Position numbers and translations under genes: made by a program | Origin: Geosiphon pyriformis | Lineage: Eukaryota > Glomeromycota > Glomeromycetes > Archaeosporales > Geosiphonaceae | Assembly: GCA_016748015.1 (NCBI GenBank) | Contig: JAAOMT010000358.1 | Location: forward strand, 1 to 22,493 | Length of the DNA stretch: 22,493 nucleotides | Reading direction: 5' to 3' | Notes under the pieces: model-generated | The model's input: the letters and a program-made list of their open reading frames with translations, nothing else | Database searches by the model: none | What the model was told of the DNA's origin: nothing | In this document: positions 1 to 11,329 of the stretch, piece by piece | Numbering within the stretch: position 1 is the first letter of the stretch | Layout of the letters: each line of letters opens with the position of its first letter

Positions 1-3000
1 GAAAGGCAAACCGCTCTTGGATGCACCAATGTTACCCTAGTTGAAGTATATTAAATAATGACTAATCAGAAGAAATATATTTTTGCCGAGTGAAATCAAT
101 TTATTTCTCTTGGCTTACCAGAGCCCAGAGGACGGATTTCAATTTTGAAACTATAGAAGAATCTCGTCTTTCCATTCCATGTTCTCTTACAAAACGGGCA
201 AACTCTCGAAAATGACCCCTTTCTCTTAATAGTTGACAACCTTCTTCAGTTTTTGCCAACTCGCCGTAAAAATGTGGTGGGGTCGTTCCATCAAATGTTT
301 GCCTTTGATAAATTAGTTGTTGATTCTTCATCTGAGAGTGTTTTTATTTAAGAGCACGAGAAGAATCTGGATCAAATAAAGTTACATTTTGATATCATCC
401 TCGTCATCCCTGCCACTGTCCCCGCCGAGTTTTAATGCAGTTGCCAGTAATACTTCAAGTTGGGTAACATAGTACTGATTACGGCTCTGAAGAGCAAATT
501 TTTGATTTTTTCACTAAATTGAAAATATTGGTTGTCAAGAGTTGAATTTTGCACTGTTTTTAACAGTACCTGAAACCAATCATCCATTTCCCTTTCTACG
601 TAGTCGAATTCGGAGAGATATCGAAAACCTATTGATGTTGACAGAAACCTAAGAAGCAAGGGATTGCCAACTTCACCCAAATGATCCAAGCTAGGTCTTA
701 GCTTCACAAGTAATTCAAGATTTTCCTTATGTTTACAAGTTTCTTCAAGGACGCGGACAGCCATTTCACAAACTTCCATAGCGGGATCATAGAGCTATTT
801 CAAGGTGAATTTCAAAACTTCGATTTGGGTTTTTTTACTTAAACAAAAAAGTAGAATGGAAACGAACCTGAGTGATTAATAATCTAATACCCCAATCGTT
901 AAATTTTTTGGTGGAGGTGCGCAAAATGGTGCCGAGATGCTTTGTTGCATAAAGTCTCATTTGCTTTTTGTATCAGAGAATTCGGTGAGCGAATATTTTC
1001 AATAAACTTCGGCTGTAAATAATTACCTTGTAGCCGGATGTCATTACTTTAGAGAGAATAATACGAGGATGTCCATCACTATTAATGTATTCATTTCGGG
1101 CGAATAAAAGTAATTGTTATCAGAAAATAAAAAGATTAAATTTGTAGATTCATATGCAGAGATAAATAAATCCATAACAAAAAATGAATTTGGTACATAC
1201 AGGCTATAGTCCAAACTAGTGATTATGACTTTGATTAGATCTTCACGACTTCGGAGTTCACTCAAGTGATAAAACGTATTGAAGATTTTAAACTTCTCCA
1301 ACAATCTATTTAATTTTTTATTGTCTCCCAATATTTAATGACGATATCATGATCAAAAAGAAATAATATAGAAATTTAATCTACTTGCCTGACACCATCT
1401 TTGAACTTACTTAGAACCCCTATCATAGTAAAGTATCCCGAGGTGAGAGTGTTTCCAATCCGTTCTTGAGAGAATAAAGGTTCTGATTCCACTGTACCCT
1501 TTATCTATGTGCCCAAAAGGCATAAAAACAATTTTCTTGGTTCTTTACTTCCGCGTGAGAATGATACTTGTATTGACATTCTCAAGTATAATAATGGGTT
1601 ACCGGATCAAGTTGAGTCAAACCTTCAGCGATTTGTCTCAAAAATTTGTTACTCTCCAAAAACTTAATCCCATCCGTGTTTTTCAGCAGTGTTGTTATCA
1701 GCGTGCACCCTAAACTTATAAACCGTTGAGTTTCCTAATAATCAAGAGTCTGGGTTAACAAGGTTAGAAGCTAGAAAATCATCTTAGAATAAATATTTAA
1801 ATTTGCTTTAAATACCGATTTTTTGACAATATCAGAGAAGCGACGACTTGAAGGTCGAAAAAAACCAATCAATCGCTTCAGATATTTACTTTTTATGGCT
1901 TCTTCTAACCTTCGAGGATTAAGTAAAGGACCTTGAAGTAACTCCATCAATGTTTCCAATTTCCATTTGGCATATTCCTTGGTATTTAAAACCTATATTT
2001 AATTATCCTCGTCAACTTAAATCATCTATGCCCAATAAGCTTAAGTAAGAATGCTTACACATTGCGGATCATAACAAAGTAATCGAACGAAACCTGGGTA
2101 TCCAAAAGCATGTTTCGAAAATGAACATCATCTATTTGAATTCCCATCGTAATCTTGACGTTCTCTACCTGCCGTGCACTTCTTCTTCGCCGGTCTTCAA
2201 GAGCTGTTGTTGCCCCCGTTTCTGCCAAATCATTCGACTGTAACCGAATTCGAGTTCTATTTAGATTATCAATGTGAGCTAGGGCCGCAGTTGCGTTATG
2301 ACGCACAATTTCATCTTCAAATTTTGTTGCAAGTTTGAAAAGTTTGGGAAGTGACTGGCGAGGAATATAGATTTTCGATATTGAATAAATATAAATGATG
2401 ATTTTGCTAGCCAAAAATTTGAATTCTCACTTGGATACGAATTGAACGGGATAAAGATAGCAACCGATTTGATAGCTGGAGAATTTCTCCAATAAAAAGA
2501 GTAGCTTTTCGTGCTATCTCCTGATTTTTATCTTCAATAATTTCAATTAAGGCCTGGTGATCAATTACAAAATGAATATTATAACGACACATTGAATGAA
2601 TTTCGTGAGATGGGAACTCAATCATAAAATAAAAATATTTTAACACCTCAAGGAGCCCCGAATCAATAAATATCACAAGCAGAACAACCAAATGATGATC
2701 CAAAAGATTGAGTCGATCATTACCAGAAGATGAAAGTGATGTTGGACCACTCATATTATCCTCCAGAGAAGACTGACCATATACTGTGTTAAATAATAAA
2801 AGACGAATTTATAGGTTCGGAAATTCATCAAAGAATTCATTTAATTAAAAATTAAAATTGTTACAGCTAATTCGCCTTCCAGATAAAATATTAGGATAGC
2901 ATATTGGTAGCTTGATCCGAAAGATATTGAAAAGCATATCTAGCATAACATCCTAAAAATAAACTTTGGATAAACTTTCAACTCAACTGAGTATATTCAT

Positions 3001-4705
3001 TCGAATGCTAGTATCTGAACAAACCTTTGTATCATCTGTAGTAATTCGTAAGGATTCTACGAGCGATTTTATTGCCTGTTTATTATCCATGCATAAATAT
3101 ATTATTCCCGTCCAAGATTTCATAAGAATGGAAATGGCTCTGGAACTAGCTTTCAGTTGTTGGTCTGATTTTGCTGTTTTGCTGCATATATCAGTAAAAC
3201 CAGATAAAACTATCTAAAAAAGAAGTAAAATTTGAATGGAAGTAAAATGTCAAGTTAAACGTTTACCAAAAAATAAGCAAACCTCCAAATCCACTCCAGG
3301 CCGTAGACATTCTCTCGATTCCGGTGTGTCAACCACAAAAAGTAATGCTAATACCAGATATTCGGAAAGTTCAAGCGGTCCGTCTATAAGAGACTGTAGT
3401 AATATGCGCATTCCTCCGCAATGGGTAATTAGTTTGGGGTCACGAATAACTACTCGAAGAATCAAATCATTGGTAAAATTAGTTAAATTAGCTGGTGTTT
3501 CTCAAGTGTGGCATATAGGCTCCTACCCATCTCAGCCAATGTCATCACACATATATTCCTGAGCTTTTCGTCAGCTTGCTCTGCTATAGATACAATTGAG
3601 CGCATTATTCCAATTGGAATATATTTTGTACCCTCAGGCACATCAATGAAAGATCGAATGAGTTTCAACACCTGAGCACGCTCATCATTGAAATATTTTG
3701 GATCCTTGGCCAAAGACCTATTGAAATACAATTATTTTGATTGTTGTTAGTAAGTATTTAAGCTAATCGGTACTTTGAATTTTGTGGAATCAAATCCCAA
3801 AATATGATTGACATGCAGATTCTTTTCGGTAAGATAACTGCCAAAATATATGCCAGTTCAGAAATAAAATCTTTACGTGGAGCGATAGCTGAACAGAACA
3901 TCGGGTGTAAATAAATCTGCATGTCGATCATCAATTAATTCCTAGGTTTGAGCAATTTCCTAAGCTGTAAACATGGAATTATCATAAAAAACTTTAAATT
4001 TCCATAATAACCTCATGATGAATATATCAAAGTGCAAATTTATGACTTTCTCTACTCTCCCAGCATCAACTATTAAATATCGCAAGGCTCGATACCCTGC
4101 CAGTCTTACTTCCTTAACCGAATCGGATACACAAAACCGCAAACTACATATTAACAGTGGTCAATTCAAAACGGAACACTTTAAAAAAAAAAAAAAACTT
4201 GGATAAAGAAAAAATCAAACCCCTGTAACAATGGCTCTGGGGGATAAGTATACTTGATACGTTCATGATTTTTTATTAATCTTATCAAACTTCCTAACTT
4301 CTCTACCCGAAATGATGGTTCTTCTGCTCTTTTCTGAATGCATGACAAAACTTCATCAATAATTTCAGCAGGAGTCCGACTTGTATCTGAATAATAACAT
4401 CTTATGCTTAAGGAATGCAGATTATTCCCAACTTTCAACTTATATATTTAAACTTTTAACCTTCGTCACGCTCAGATTCAGATTCTATTTGTAAAGTCAA
4501 ATTTCTCCTACTACGCATGGGAGATTGTTCTGAAGAAAATGTGGGTAGGTCCTTACGACGCCTATGAGGCCTTTTAGACTCCCCTATAAATTACAAAGAT
4601 AATAGAGAAAAAGGGAAAGTTAATCTTTTTAGAGCATTATTTTTCAGATTTCTTTCTTGTACCTAATTTCCTTGGGGACACGGGAGTCTCAATGCTCGTG
4701 TCCAT
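1..4705 (-). CDS. TORC2 subunit Rictor / Ste20(Sp) / Tsc11 (Avo3) homologue, N-terminal ~949 codons; 3' end outside the window
   Basis: Scaffold of TOR complex 2, which phosphorylates AGC kinases and controls actin and membrane homeostasis. I assembled 21 exons on the minus strand by splice sites, phase and family conservation: 4705-4663, 4583-4461, 4386-4221, 4143-4012, 3717-3527, 3452-3283, 3213-3025, 2952-2865, 2783-2647, 2553-2431, 2354-2094, 1992-1816, 1734-1603, 1504-1389, 1305-1201, 1078-1027, 963-868, 794-570, 486-386, 302-119, 36-1 (continues). Every junction keeps frame. Rictor hallmarks in order: EVRLAGYRALRYLI (residues 122-135, N domain), the LLQGPLLNPRRLEEAIK stretch (about 559-575), RLYATKHLGTILR (738-750), FYGELAKTEEGCQLL (about 887-901, RICTOR_V) and WALGNIGASKSG at the edge. 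The start is the ATG opening MDTSIETPVSPRK, followed by a basic, serine-rich leader. Fungal members are about 1,300-1,400 residues, so roughly a third is missing by truncation. Intron 14 is GC-AG. Family assignment is very firm; the first two exons are less certain. Confidence 0.95.
1306..1388 (-). other. GC-AG intron in the Rictor homologue (intron 14)
   Basis: On the minus strand exon 14 ends GGTGTCAG and the intron opens GCAAGTAG, so the donor is AG|GCAAGT, the classic GC variant with an otherwise perfect consensus. The acceptor is TTAAATAG. Joining gives DGVR-LLEKFKIF in frame, continuous with the Rictor family sequence. No GT donor nearby restores the frame. Seen in sequence; not tested by transcripts. 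Confidence 0.85.
3718..4011 (-). other. Long intron (294 bp) in the Rictor homologue holding a short inverted repeat
   Basis: Most introns here are under 110 bp. This one interrupts a stretch that is contiguous in the family (FDIFIM-RSLAKDPKYF). The donor is GAG|GTTATT and the acceptor TTTCAATAG. An 18-nt inverted repeat lies inside at 3804-3821 and 3914-3931 (17 of 18 positions pair), enclosing 92 bp. I found no further exon in it. Confidence 0.75.
3804..3931. repeat. 18-nt inverted repeat, 128 bp overall, inside a Rictor intron
   Basis: The left arm is ATGATTGACATGCAGATT (3804-3821). The right arm AATCTGCATGTCGATCAT (3914-3931) is its reverse complement with one mismatch. The pairing does not extend inward or outward, and I see no clear target-site duplication. 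It could be the termini of a small non-autonomous DNA element or a hairpin in the intron RNA. It sits in the longest intron of this gene. Confidence 0.55.
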
Positions 4706-5032
4706 CGCAGCGAAAAATAATTTAGATACTGCAAATTCTGAGGAAGGCGGAATAAAATTGACCGCATTCAATTCCAGGGAAAATGTTATCAACCAATATT
4801 ACGTATTTTCACTGTGCATCTGAGATCTGCAAGCCTTATCAATTACAGGGCTCAGGGCTAGAGTATTAAATTACACACAAACTAGATTGATAAGTTTTAT
4901 TTCAAAGCTTCGGGTGCTGTATGAAGGTTTAGTTCCCAGAACAGCTTAATGCACTTTTCAAATACTCGCTCAACTCTTCGATCTTAAGCTTGCTGTCAAC
5001 CCATCACGTCATTTTACATTTCGGTTTACTTC
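4706..5032. promoter_or_regulatory. Shared divergent upstream region of the Rictor and WDR7 homologues
   Basis: The two start codons point away from each other and are 327 bp apart, so both promoters must lie here or overlap the 5' ends. A CCAAT box is at 4793-4797. A CACGTCA site (ATF/CRE-like core ACGTCA at 5006-5011) lies about 22 bp before the WDR7 start and may fall in its 5' UTR. There is no clear TATA box. Function is inferred from position; the motifs are short enough to occur by chance. Confidence 0.5.
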
Positions 5033-8000
5033 ATGTCATCGGCCTCTTTAGTCGTTCCCCTGGCACTGTGGAATCAAATACCTAATACCCAAGTTACTTG
5101 TGCTGCATTTAAAGTTGGACATTTGGTGACAGGTTTGAAGACTGGTCAAATTTGGATTTATCGGTGTCGGGTTAAGGGGGAAAGAGGGGAAGTCGAGGTG
5201 AGAAGGTGCTTAAGCTGTTCTCTAGGCGGATTATTCTTAATTTATATACAAACTAGAGTATACTTCAGAAGTTAATCGGAATCATAAAATAAAATAAAAT
5301 TACAAGTTTTCTTTTTTTACATTTGTTTTCTTGTTTTTCTGAAATAAATGCAAAAATCGAAAAACATTGATTCAAGGAAATCAATGAATGTATTAGCTAC
5401 TAATTTGAATAAAGCCTCTCTTTGAATCCATCCATCTCAAGTGAATGTTTCAAATATGTAACCAATCTTTTCATCGATTTCCCTATCAAATAATTCCTAC
5501 GCCAAAAATCAGTTGGAACCCAAAGTTCTCTGTATTGGGCATAAATCTACTGTCGCTGCGTTAACTATAATCGAGGGCTATACCGATGGAAGTGCCGGCA
5601 ATGATTATGTGATCATCAGTGCCTCAGATGACGGGTTAGCTTGCACTTGGCATTTTTATTCAAAATTTTTAAACTCATTTATTTCACTATTTTTAATCGT
5701 CTTATTTAATTTTGGGTCCCTAAGGGAAGTTATGAAGTGGTGTTTATTAGATGGTCGATGTCTTGTATGCGTATCTCGGGCCTTTAATGGTTTTCCAAGA
5801 AGCCTAAAACCGTTGGCATCATCTGGCCAGGTTTTTACACAATGTCTTCTGGAATTTGAAATTTCAATCATATCTTGCCTAATCATATCAAAAAATTGCC
5901 CGGATTTGTATGGGGCTTGATCGGTTCGCGGACTTTTGTACAGACCGCAAAGTATGTTCTTTGCTGTGGTTTTTCGAATGAAATAACCATAATGGATTCC
6001 ACAACTTTGGAGGTAATTGATTGAATCAATATAGAAAGAATGATATGTATATTTGAAATTTTCAGTGTTTGCTCATGTTTACATTTAATCTAATTTAAAT
6101 CTCAAACATAAATTTAGGTTGTGCGCATCTGGGCTGGGCACAATGATTGGGTTGCTTGTACACCTTTTTATGATTCTGGTAAGTTCCATAAAAAGTTTGC
6201 TCTTGGCTTTGATCAAAATACTAAAATTTTATGTAATACAAGATGCTCGCCAAATCCTTCTTTTGACCGCAAATTTTAATGGAAAGTTGCGTATTTGGAC
6301 TTTTGATGAGCAAAAGAAAACTATTATCAAAGAGCATGACAACGTTGGAGAGTTGGATGCGCATGGAGATAAAATTTTGGAATTAACAAGTAATCCATAT
6401 GATATTGGTGTAATTCTTTCAATATCGAGAAAATGTGCCATAGTAAGCTATTTCCAATTGCGATGATTGATTGATTTTCAGAAAACAAAAGACTTTGGTT
6501 CGAAAATCTGATATTTTCTATGTAATTTTACTATTACGAATTCAATAATAAATACAATCTTTCTTTTATTCAGATATTTACAATCCGACGCGATAAGGTG
6601 CTAAATGTACAAGGAATCGTATCCCCTCACTCTAACGTTATTTGGACTGGTGGGATGTTCCTATCAAAAACTCGTGTTTTATTATGGACAAAGGTTAAAT
6701 TAAATAATGCAATCCAATGATTTGTTCGCAATTAAATTCAAAAAGAATTTTTCTTTTATTGGTGACATATATTTTTTGCAGACAGGCGAGGCCTATTTAT
6801 ATTTACTACCAATTAATAGCGAACGAAAGATCCAGCCAGAGCTGGGAAACCTTATGTTGAGAGCTGGCCCTACTAGTCCCGTTCGCCGATCTTCTTTACC
6901 ACTAATACCTACCACTGAGAATTTGTCCTCATCTTCAGCCAAGTAGGTTGTGTGCGCTATTTATTTGTATTTTATTAGATATTACAAAATTTTTTATCCA
7001 ATATAGGCCACTTTTATTAGAATCGGTTCATCGGAATGATAACGGTATTGAGTGGAATTTAGAGGCCCCGAATTTTTGATAAACCTACAAATTAATCATT
7101 AAATTTCTTTTCTCAGATTCCGAAATACACAGCGCGATAACTACTGTATTCAGTCCAACCAACCTTGAAGAAAATACCAATATATGGTATTTAATCAGCT
7201 TTCGAAACCGACCTAGTGGAACCGCTTACGCATGGAAGTCGTTACCTACAACTCACATTTTGCATGCAGGAGATAAAGGGAATAGCGAGGCAAAATGGTC
7301 ACAAGGCTAGTAATCGCAGGGTGCGCTTCTTTTTATAGTTCAAAACGTCACGTTATTTCTAATTTAATGTTTAATTATTCACTTAAATTTAAGAAAGGAA
7401 TCTTGCAAGTATATGGCCGTTAGAAACTTTACGAAATCATTTAAATCAGAACACGTCCCAAGTTACAATAACTACTAATGTTTATGACGACCAAATTGCG
7501 ATGGGATATGGTATGAGGTCCAAATATATTTTCATAATTTGAATGATTACCAGCAAATATAATTATGTGATATACGACGATATATTTGGTATAAATAGAA
7601 AACGGAGAAATACGACTTGTGCCTATTTATTTAGCACTCACTCAAAATGTACAAATTTTGAATTTTCCTGATATACAACTCCTGATTGGACATGTTGGAC
7701 GTGTTACTTGTATTTATTCTCCAAATATGAACACTTTTGGAAAAAAATATCTACTTTCTGGTGGAGCAGATTGTTCAGTTCGAATATGGAGCTTCGAGTG
7801 AGCTCCTTGATTAATCAAAAATTTTGGCTCATTTCCCATTTATCTCACTAATTTTCGCATATTTTAGGAATGGAAAGCGACTAGCAGTCTTTACCGTTCA
7901 TTCACAACCAGTAAAAAAATTCCTTGAGCCTCCCTCTGATGTCGGGGTAAGAATTCGAGGTTGCGTCATATCAGTGGCAAAGGACAATTCTTTAGCCTTT

Positions 8001-11000
8001 ATATCTTTAGAAGAGATGAGCTGGTGAGTTAAATTTCATTTGGAATTTAATTCCTCGAACTATTTTTTGAATCCTGTGTGTATTACCAAAACACCAAAAA
8101 ATTTTCCATAGCCTTTATATTTTTGGTGGTTATCCGTACCCCATTATGGGAATTCAGTGGCGACCATCCGAAGATTCTTTATTACTCTCATATGGTGATG
8201 AAACAGTTCACGTTTGGCAGGTTTGTGGATAACATATAATGAAAGTTTTTAAGTTGTTTGGATAAAAAGGGAAGATGAGTTATAAAGAAAGTTATTAAAT
8301 CAAAAGATGCAATCTGGAAGTCTTGATCGCATTTTGAAAGGTTCAACCGCGCGGATGATGATTGGTGATAAACAATGGAAAATTAGGTAAATTTTAACCT
8401 CATTCATTTCAGAGTGTAGCCAAGGGATTTTTATATAATTTCTTTAATAAAGGCATGATCTCTTCACTTAAATAGTCGAATAGCATCTGCCGACAATATC
8501 AAAGGCAACCAAAGTAAAGGCAAGACGCTCTCGTCTTTCGCCATTGATTCGACGGAAAATTGTATTTATTTTTTTTCTCAATTATGACTAATAACCAAAA
8601 ATGAAAGAATTACAACATTATTCTAATTTTAAATCACAACATGTTTTAAGCTACCTCACCGCTACACATATTCATGATAAATATAAAGCAACTTATAAAC
8701 GATATTTATCATTATCATGTATCTGCATTGGGCTCATTTTCGTTCAATAAGACTAATGGTGTTATGGTCGAAACCGATGAAAGAGGAAGAGAATTCGATG
8801 AGAAAGACGGGACACAATCAAAAATATTTTCATGGACGACAACTAGTCAAATTCCCAACGCTCCTCAATCTTCAAATTCAACTTTGTATTCGCAACTGGA
8901 ACCTGAAAGTGGTGCCCTAGGGGCAAGTGTTGTACAAGGGTTAGTATCGGCCTTGATGTCATGGGAGATTGATGGCTCATTGGATAAAATATGTGTCGAG
9001 CGTTTGGGACTGAAGAAGCCAATAAATAATATTACCTTTGGAATCAGAGGGTAACAATAAGTTCGACCATCTTTAACTTGATTTTTCTCTCGCACAATAA
9101 GCATTTAATTTAACATTATTTTTTGCTTTTGTTCAGAGCAAACGGGAATTTATCCATTGCAGCCCCTTCATGTCAACCAGGAAAATCTATTTGGCAGATA
9201 TCTCCGGCAATGACGGCTATTCATCTTTTATCGATCGTTGGCTTGACGCGATCTTTCTTGTCTATGAAAGGTTAGTGCTAGATGTAGCTCTTATATATTG
9301 CATTCCCTCCCCCCAAGAAAATACTTGTAAAATTCCGCTTTTTGAACATTCAAAGTTTTCAAAAATTATAGTAATATTGATTATCAGGTTTTTTTGTCAT
9401 TTTAAAATTTTTTTCTTTAAAGGTTTAGAGAAGTATACGTGCGACATTATCACACATTATGGAAACACTTTACCCCGTCTCGTTGGTTCAGGATTCTGTC
9501 ATTCCTCTCTTTATTTTCTGGCTAAATATTTCCAAGATCCATCAGGTGTGATTCAAAATTAAGAGCCATCCATATTCTACTAAGTTTCTTAATGTCCAGG
9601 CTATTTTACATATTAGTTGATATACAACAAGCGGCGCGGGCACTTTTTTCGTATTCCTTGAATAATATGCCTCCTGAAGATCAGCAAACTGTCATTGACT
9701 TTTGGAAACAATTTTGTGAGCATATTGATCTCCCCTTTGTGATTTTAACCTAAAGATTCATGATATCGTGAATCCCTCCAACTGATTAACTCAAACTCTA
9801 AGTGCCAGCAGTATCTTCTCCCGATTCACATACGAATCAATTTATGGCAAGGTCTACAATATTGCTCGCTATGATCGCAGCAGATCATCCAAACGTTTTA
9901 CCGAGCAAGTGAGTTTTTATAAAGAAACTTGCTTAAATTTTAAAAAAGATAAAATTTTCATTATATGTTAATAAAGGGTCGCGAAAAATGTGGCTTTGTC
10001 ACTTACTTTGCTACTGAACGATGAGTCCAAGATATCCCATCGATTAGCTGCGCTTGAATTATGCGGAAGAGGATTTGATATTTGGGAGCCTCATATCCTT
10101 TTTCTCATACTAGCAATGGATTTTATTTTATATTCTACCTTTGATCCCTTAACCTTTTGGGATACATTTCAATGGGGTAGCAGTCCTCCGAAGTTTATTT
10201 TCACTGGCAATGGATGGAGATACGAATGCAAATGCAGTTAAAGCAATGGCTCGTAAAGCAATTTTTCAAATAGCTTCAAACAATACTACGCTGTTTATAT
10301 CCACACTTACCTATGATACAATGAATTCTGCGAAACCTAGCGATAAGAACAATTATCTCAAGTTGATTTCATTATTTATTCGTAAGAAACCATTGATATT
10401 ATTCTCTAACCTTCCAGTCTTGGTCGAGGCTGTGGTCAGATCATTAGATCCAAATATACCCAATCTTCGAGAAACTGTTTTGCAAACAACTACTAGTATT
10501 TTGCATGATTTAGTCCGAACTTTCCCATCAATTACCTTCCATGGGCGTTCGCAGAAATTAGCAGTGGGAACATTGGAAGGTGCATCGATAATTTATGATC
10601 TACGAACTGCTACACGATGGCACGTTTTGGAGGTGGATCCTGTTTATTTTTTTCATCTCTTATTTTCTATGATTACATAATTACAAAATTATTTTTGAAA
10701 TAGGGACATACAAAACCTGTCACGGCAATATCATTTTCAATGGATGGAAAAATCATAGTCTCTTGTTCCCTCGATGAAAGAACAGTGCGTGTATGGAATC
10801 CCAGTCCGGGATTATTAGGGATGCTCACCGGATCTTTAGCGGCTGGGACTGGAGCAACGCGTGAGGCCAAACCTTTTGCAACTACTCTATCGAGTTCAAT
10901 AAAGTCAGTCAGAACTTTTGGATTTAATCTTGGTGATGAAGGTAGATCAGAAAATAAGATGTTTGCATCGTAAATAAAGCTTATTTAATTAATACTCATT

Positions 11001-11119
11001 TAAATTCACTAGTACATCTCTCAATTCCAATGATTTTGGATTCAGTACACTTTGAATGGGTAGGCGAGAGGACCGTGAAGCTCTATGTTCAGGAGCTAAC
11101 AATGTCTTTCAATGTTTAA
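5033..11119 (+). CDS. WDR7 / rabconnectin-3 beta homologue (WD40 protein of V-ATPase assembly)
   Basis: WDR7 partners the DMXL1/2 (rabconnectin-3 alpha, Rav1-like) proteins in assembling and activating V-ATPase on acidic organelles. Exons: 5033-5197, 5513-5634, 5725-5830, 5944-6012, 6118-6178, 6243-6442, 6574-6693, 6782-6942, 7007-7044, 7117-7305(?), 7394(?)-7510, 7599-7797, 7868-8023, 8112-8220, 8307-8386, 8476-8561, 8651-9050, 9137-9270, 9423-9545, 9617-9715, 9803-9908, 9977-10092, 10166-10632, 10704-10941, 11013-11119. Phases agree throughout, giving about 1,255 residues (human WDR7 has 1,490). An N-terminal WD40 array (LALWNQIP, GHVGRVTCIYSP, LLSGGADCSVRIW, QWRPSEDSLLLSYGDE) is followed by a helical middle (LAKYFQDPSG, GRGFDIWEPH) and a C-terminal WD40 part (FHGRSQKLAVGTLEGASIIYD, GHTKPVTAISFSMDGK). 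It ends LTMSFNV-stop. One intron is U12-type, and the 7305/7394 junction is uncertain. Family assignment is very firm. Confidence 0.95.
5198..5512 (+). other. Long first intron (315 bp) of the WDR7 homologue
   Basis: The donor is GAG|GTGAGA and the acceptor CAAAAATCAG. Joining gives VE-LEPKVLCIGH, matching the family (a linker before the first GH dipeptide). It contains a perfect 8-bp hairpin, CATTGATT at 5365-5372 and AATCAATG at 5379-5386, with a 6-nt loop, plus T-rich tracts. No further exon was recognised. Its length and first position would allow a regulatory role, which is inference only. Confidence 0.75.
7306..7393 (+). other. Intron with unresolved borders in the WDR7 homologue (GC-AG or weak GT-AG)
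   Basis: An in-frame TAG at 7308-7310 requires an intron between THILHAGDK and ASIWPLETL. Option A: donor AAG|GCTAGT at 7306 (GC type) and acceptor TTTAAG at 7393. Option B: donor ATG|GTCACA at 7298 and acceptor GAAAG at 7397. Both keep frame and differ by four residues. Option A has the better donor apart from GC, and a clear GC-AG intron exists in the neighbouring gene. The listed exon borders use option A. Confidence 0.5.
10093..10165 (+). other. U12-type AT-AC intron (73 bp) in the WDR7 homologue
   Basis: The donor reads ATATCCTTTTT, matching the U12 AT-AC consensus ATATCCTTT at all nine positions. TCCCTTAAC at 10145-10153 matches the U12 branch-site consensus TTCCTTAAC at eight of nine, and lies about 13 nt before the terminal AC (GGGATAC|ATTTC), inside the usual narrow spacing. 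The intron length is not a multiple of three; read-through shifts frame and meets a stop at 10239-10241. Only AT-AC removal joins IWEPH to FNGVAVLRSLFSLA, the conserved WDR7 order. Confidence 0.92.
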
Positions 11120-11329
11120 AAACGAGTGGAAAAATTGAAAACTGTATTTTTATTTTGATAAATTATTACTTGATATTCAAAATTTATACCGAGCTAAAAA
11201 TTTTGATGGCATTAGATGGGGAATATGTAATTAAAAGTTATATACAATGTAACTACTTATTTGGATTTTTATTATCTAAAGTTATACCTGTGGAATAAAG
11301 AAGTTAGTAAAATTCAAAATCTTCCAATT
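11120..11329 (+). other. 3' flank of the WDR7 homologue with AATAAA signal
   Basis: This A+T-rich stretch directly follows the TAA stop (11117-11119). A canonical AATAAA is at 11294-11299, about 175 nt after the stop, so a 3' UTR of about 190-200 nt is plausible. No gene is recognised here. Confidence 0.5.

Noticed and set aside
1507-1713. Plus-strand open frame of 68 codons across Rictor exon 13
   Set aside because: It is antisense to a conserved, phase-consistent Rictor exon and has no recognisable domain.
3236-3562. Plus-strand open frame of 108 codons
   Set aside because: It is the antisense shadow of Rictor exons 5-6, whose minus-strand translation matches the family.
3830-3925. Possible C/D-box snoRNA in the long Rictor intron (TGATGA ... 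CTGA about 78 nt apart on the minus strand)
   Set aside because: The C box lacks the preceding purine, there is no terminal stem, and no convincing D' box is present.
5651-5737. Hydrophobic 29-residue insert read through in WDR7
   Set aside because: It falls in a 90-bp intron (5635-5724, donor GGG|TTAGC region, acceptor CTAAG). Removing it restores SASDDGEVMKWCLLDGRC, which fits the family.
8717-8920. 67-codon frame overlapping WDR7 exon 17
   Set aside because: It is out of frame with the conserved WDR7 translation.
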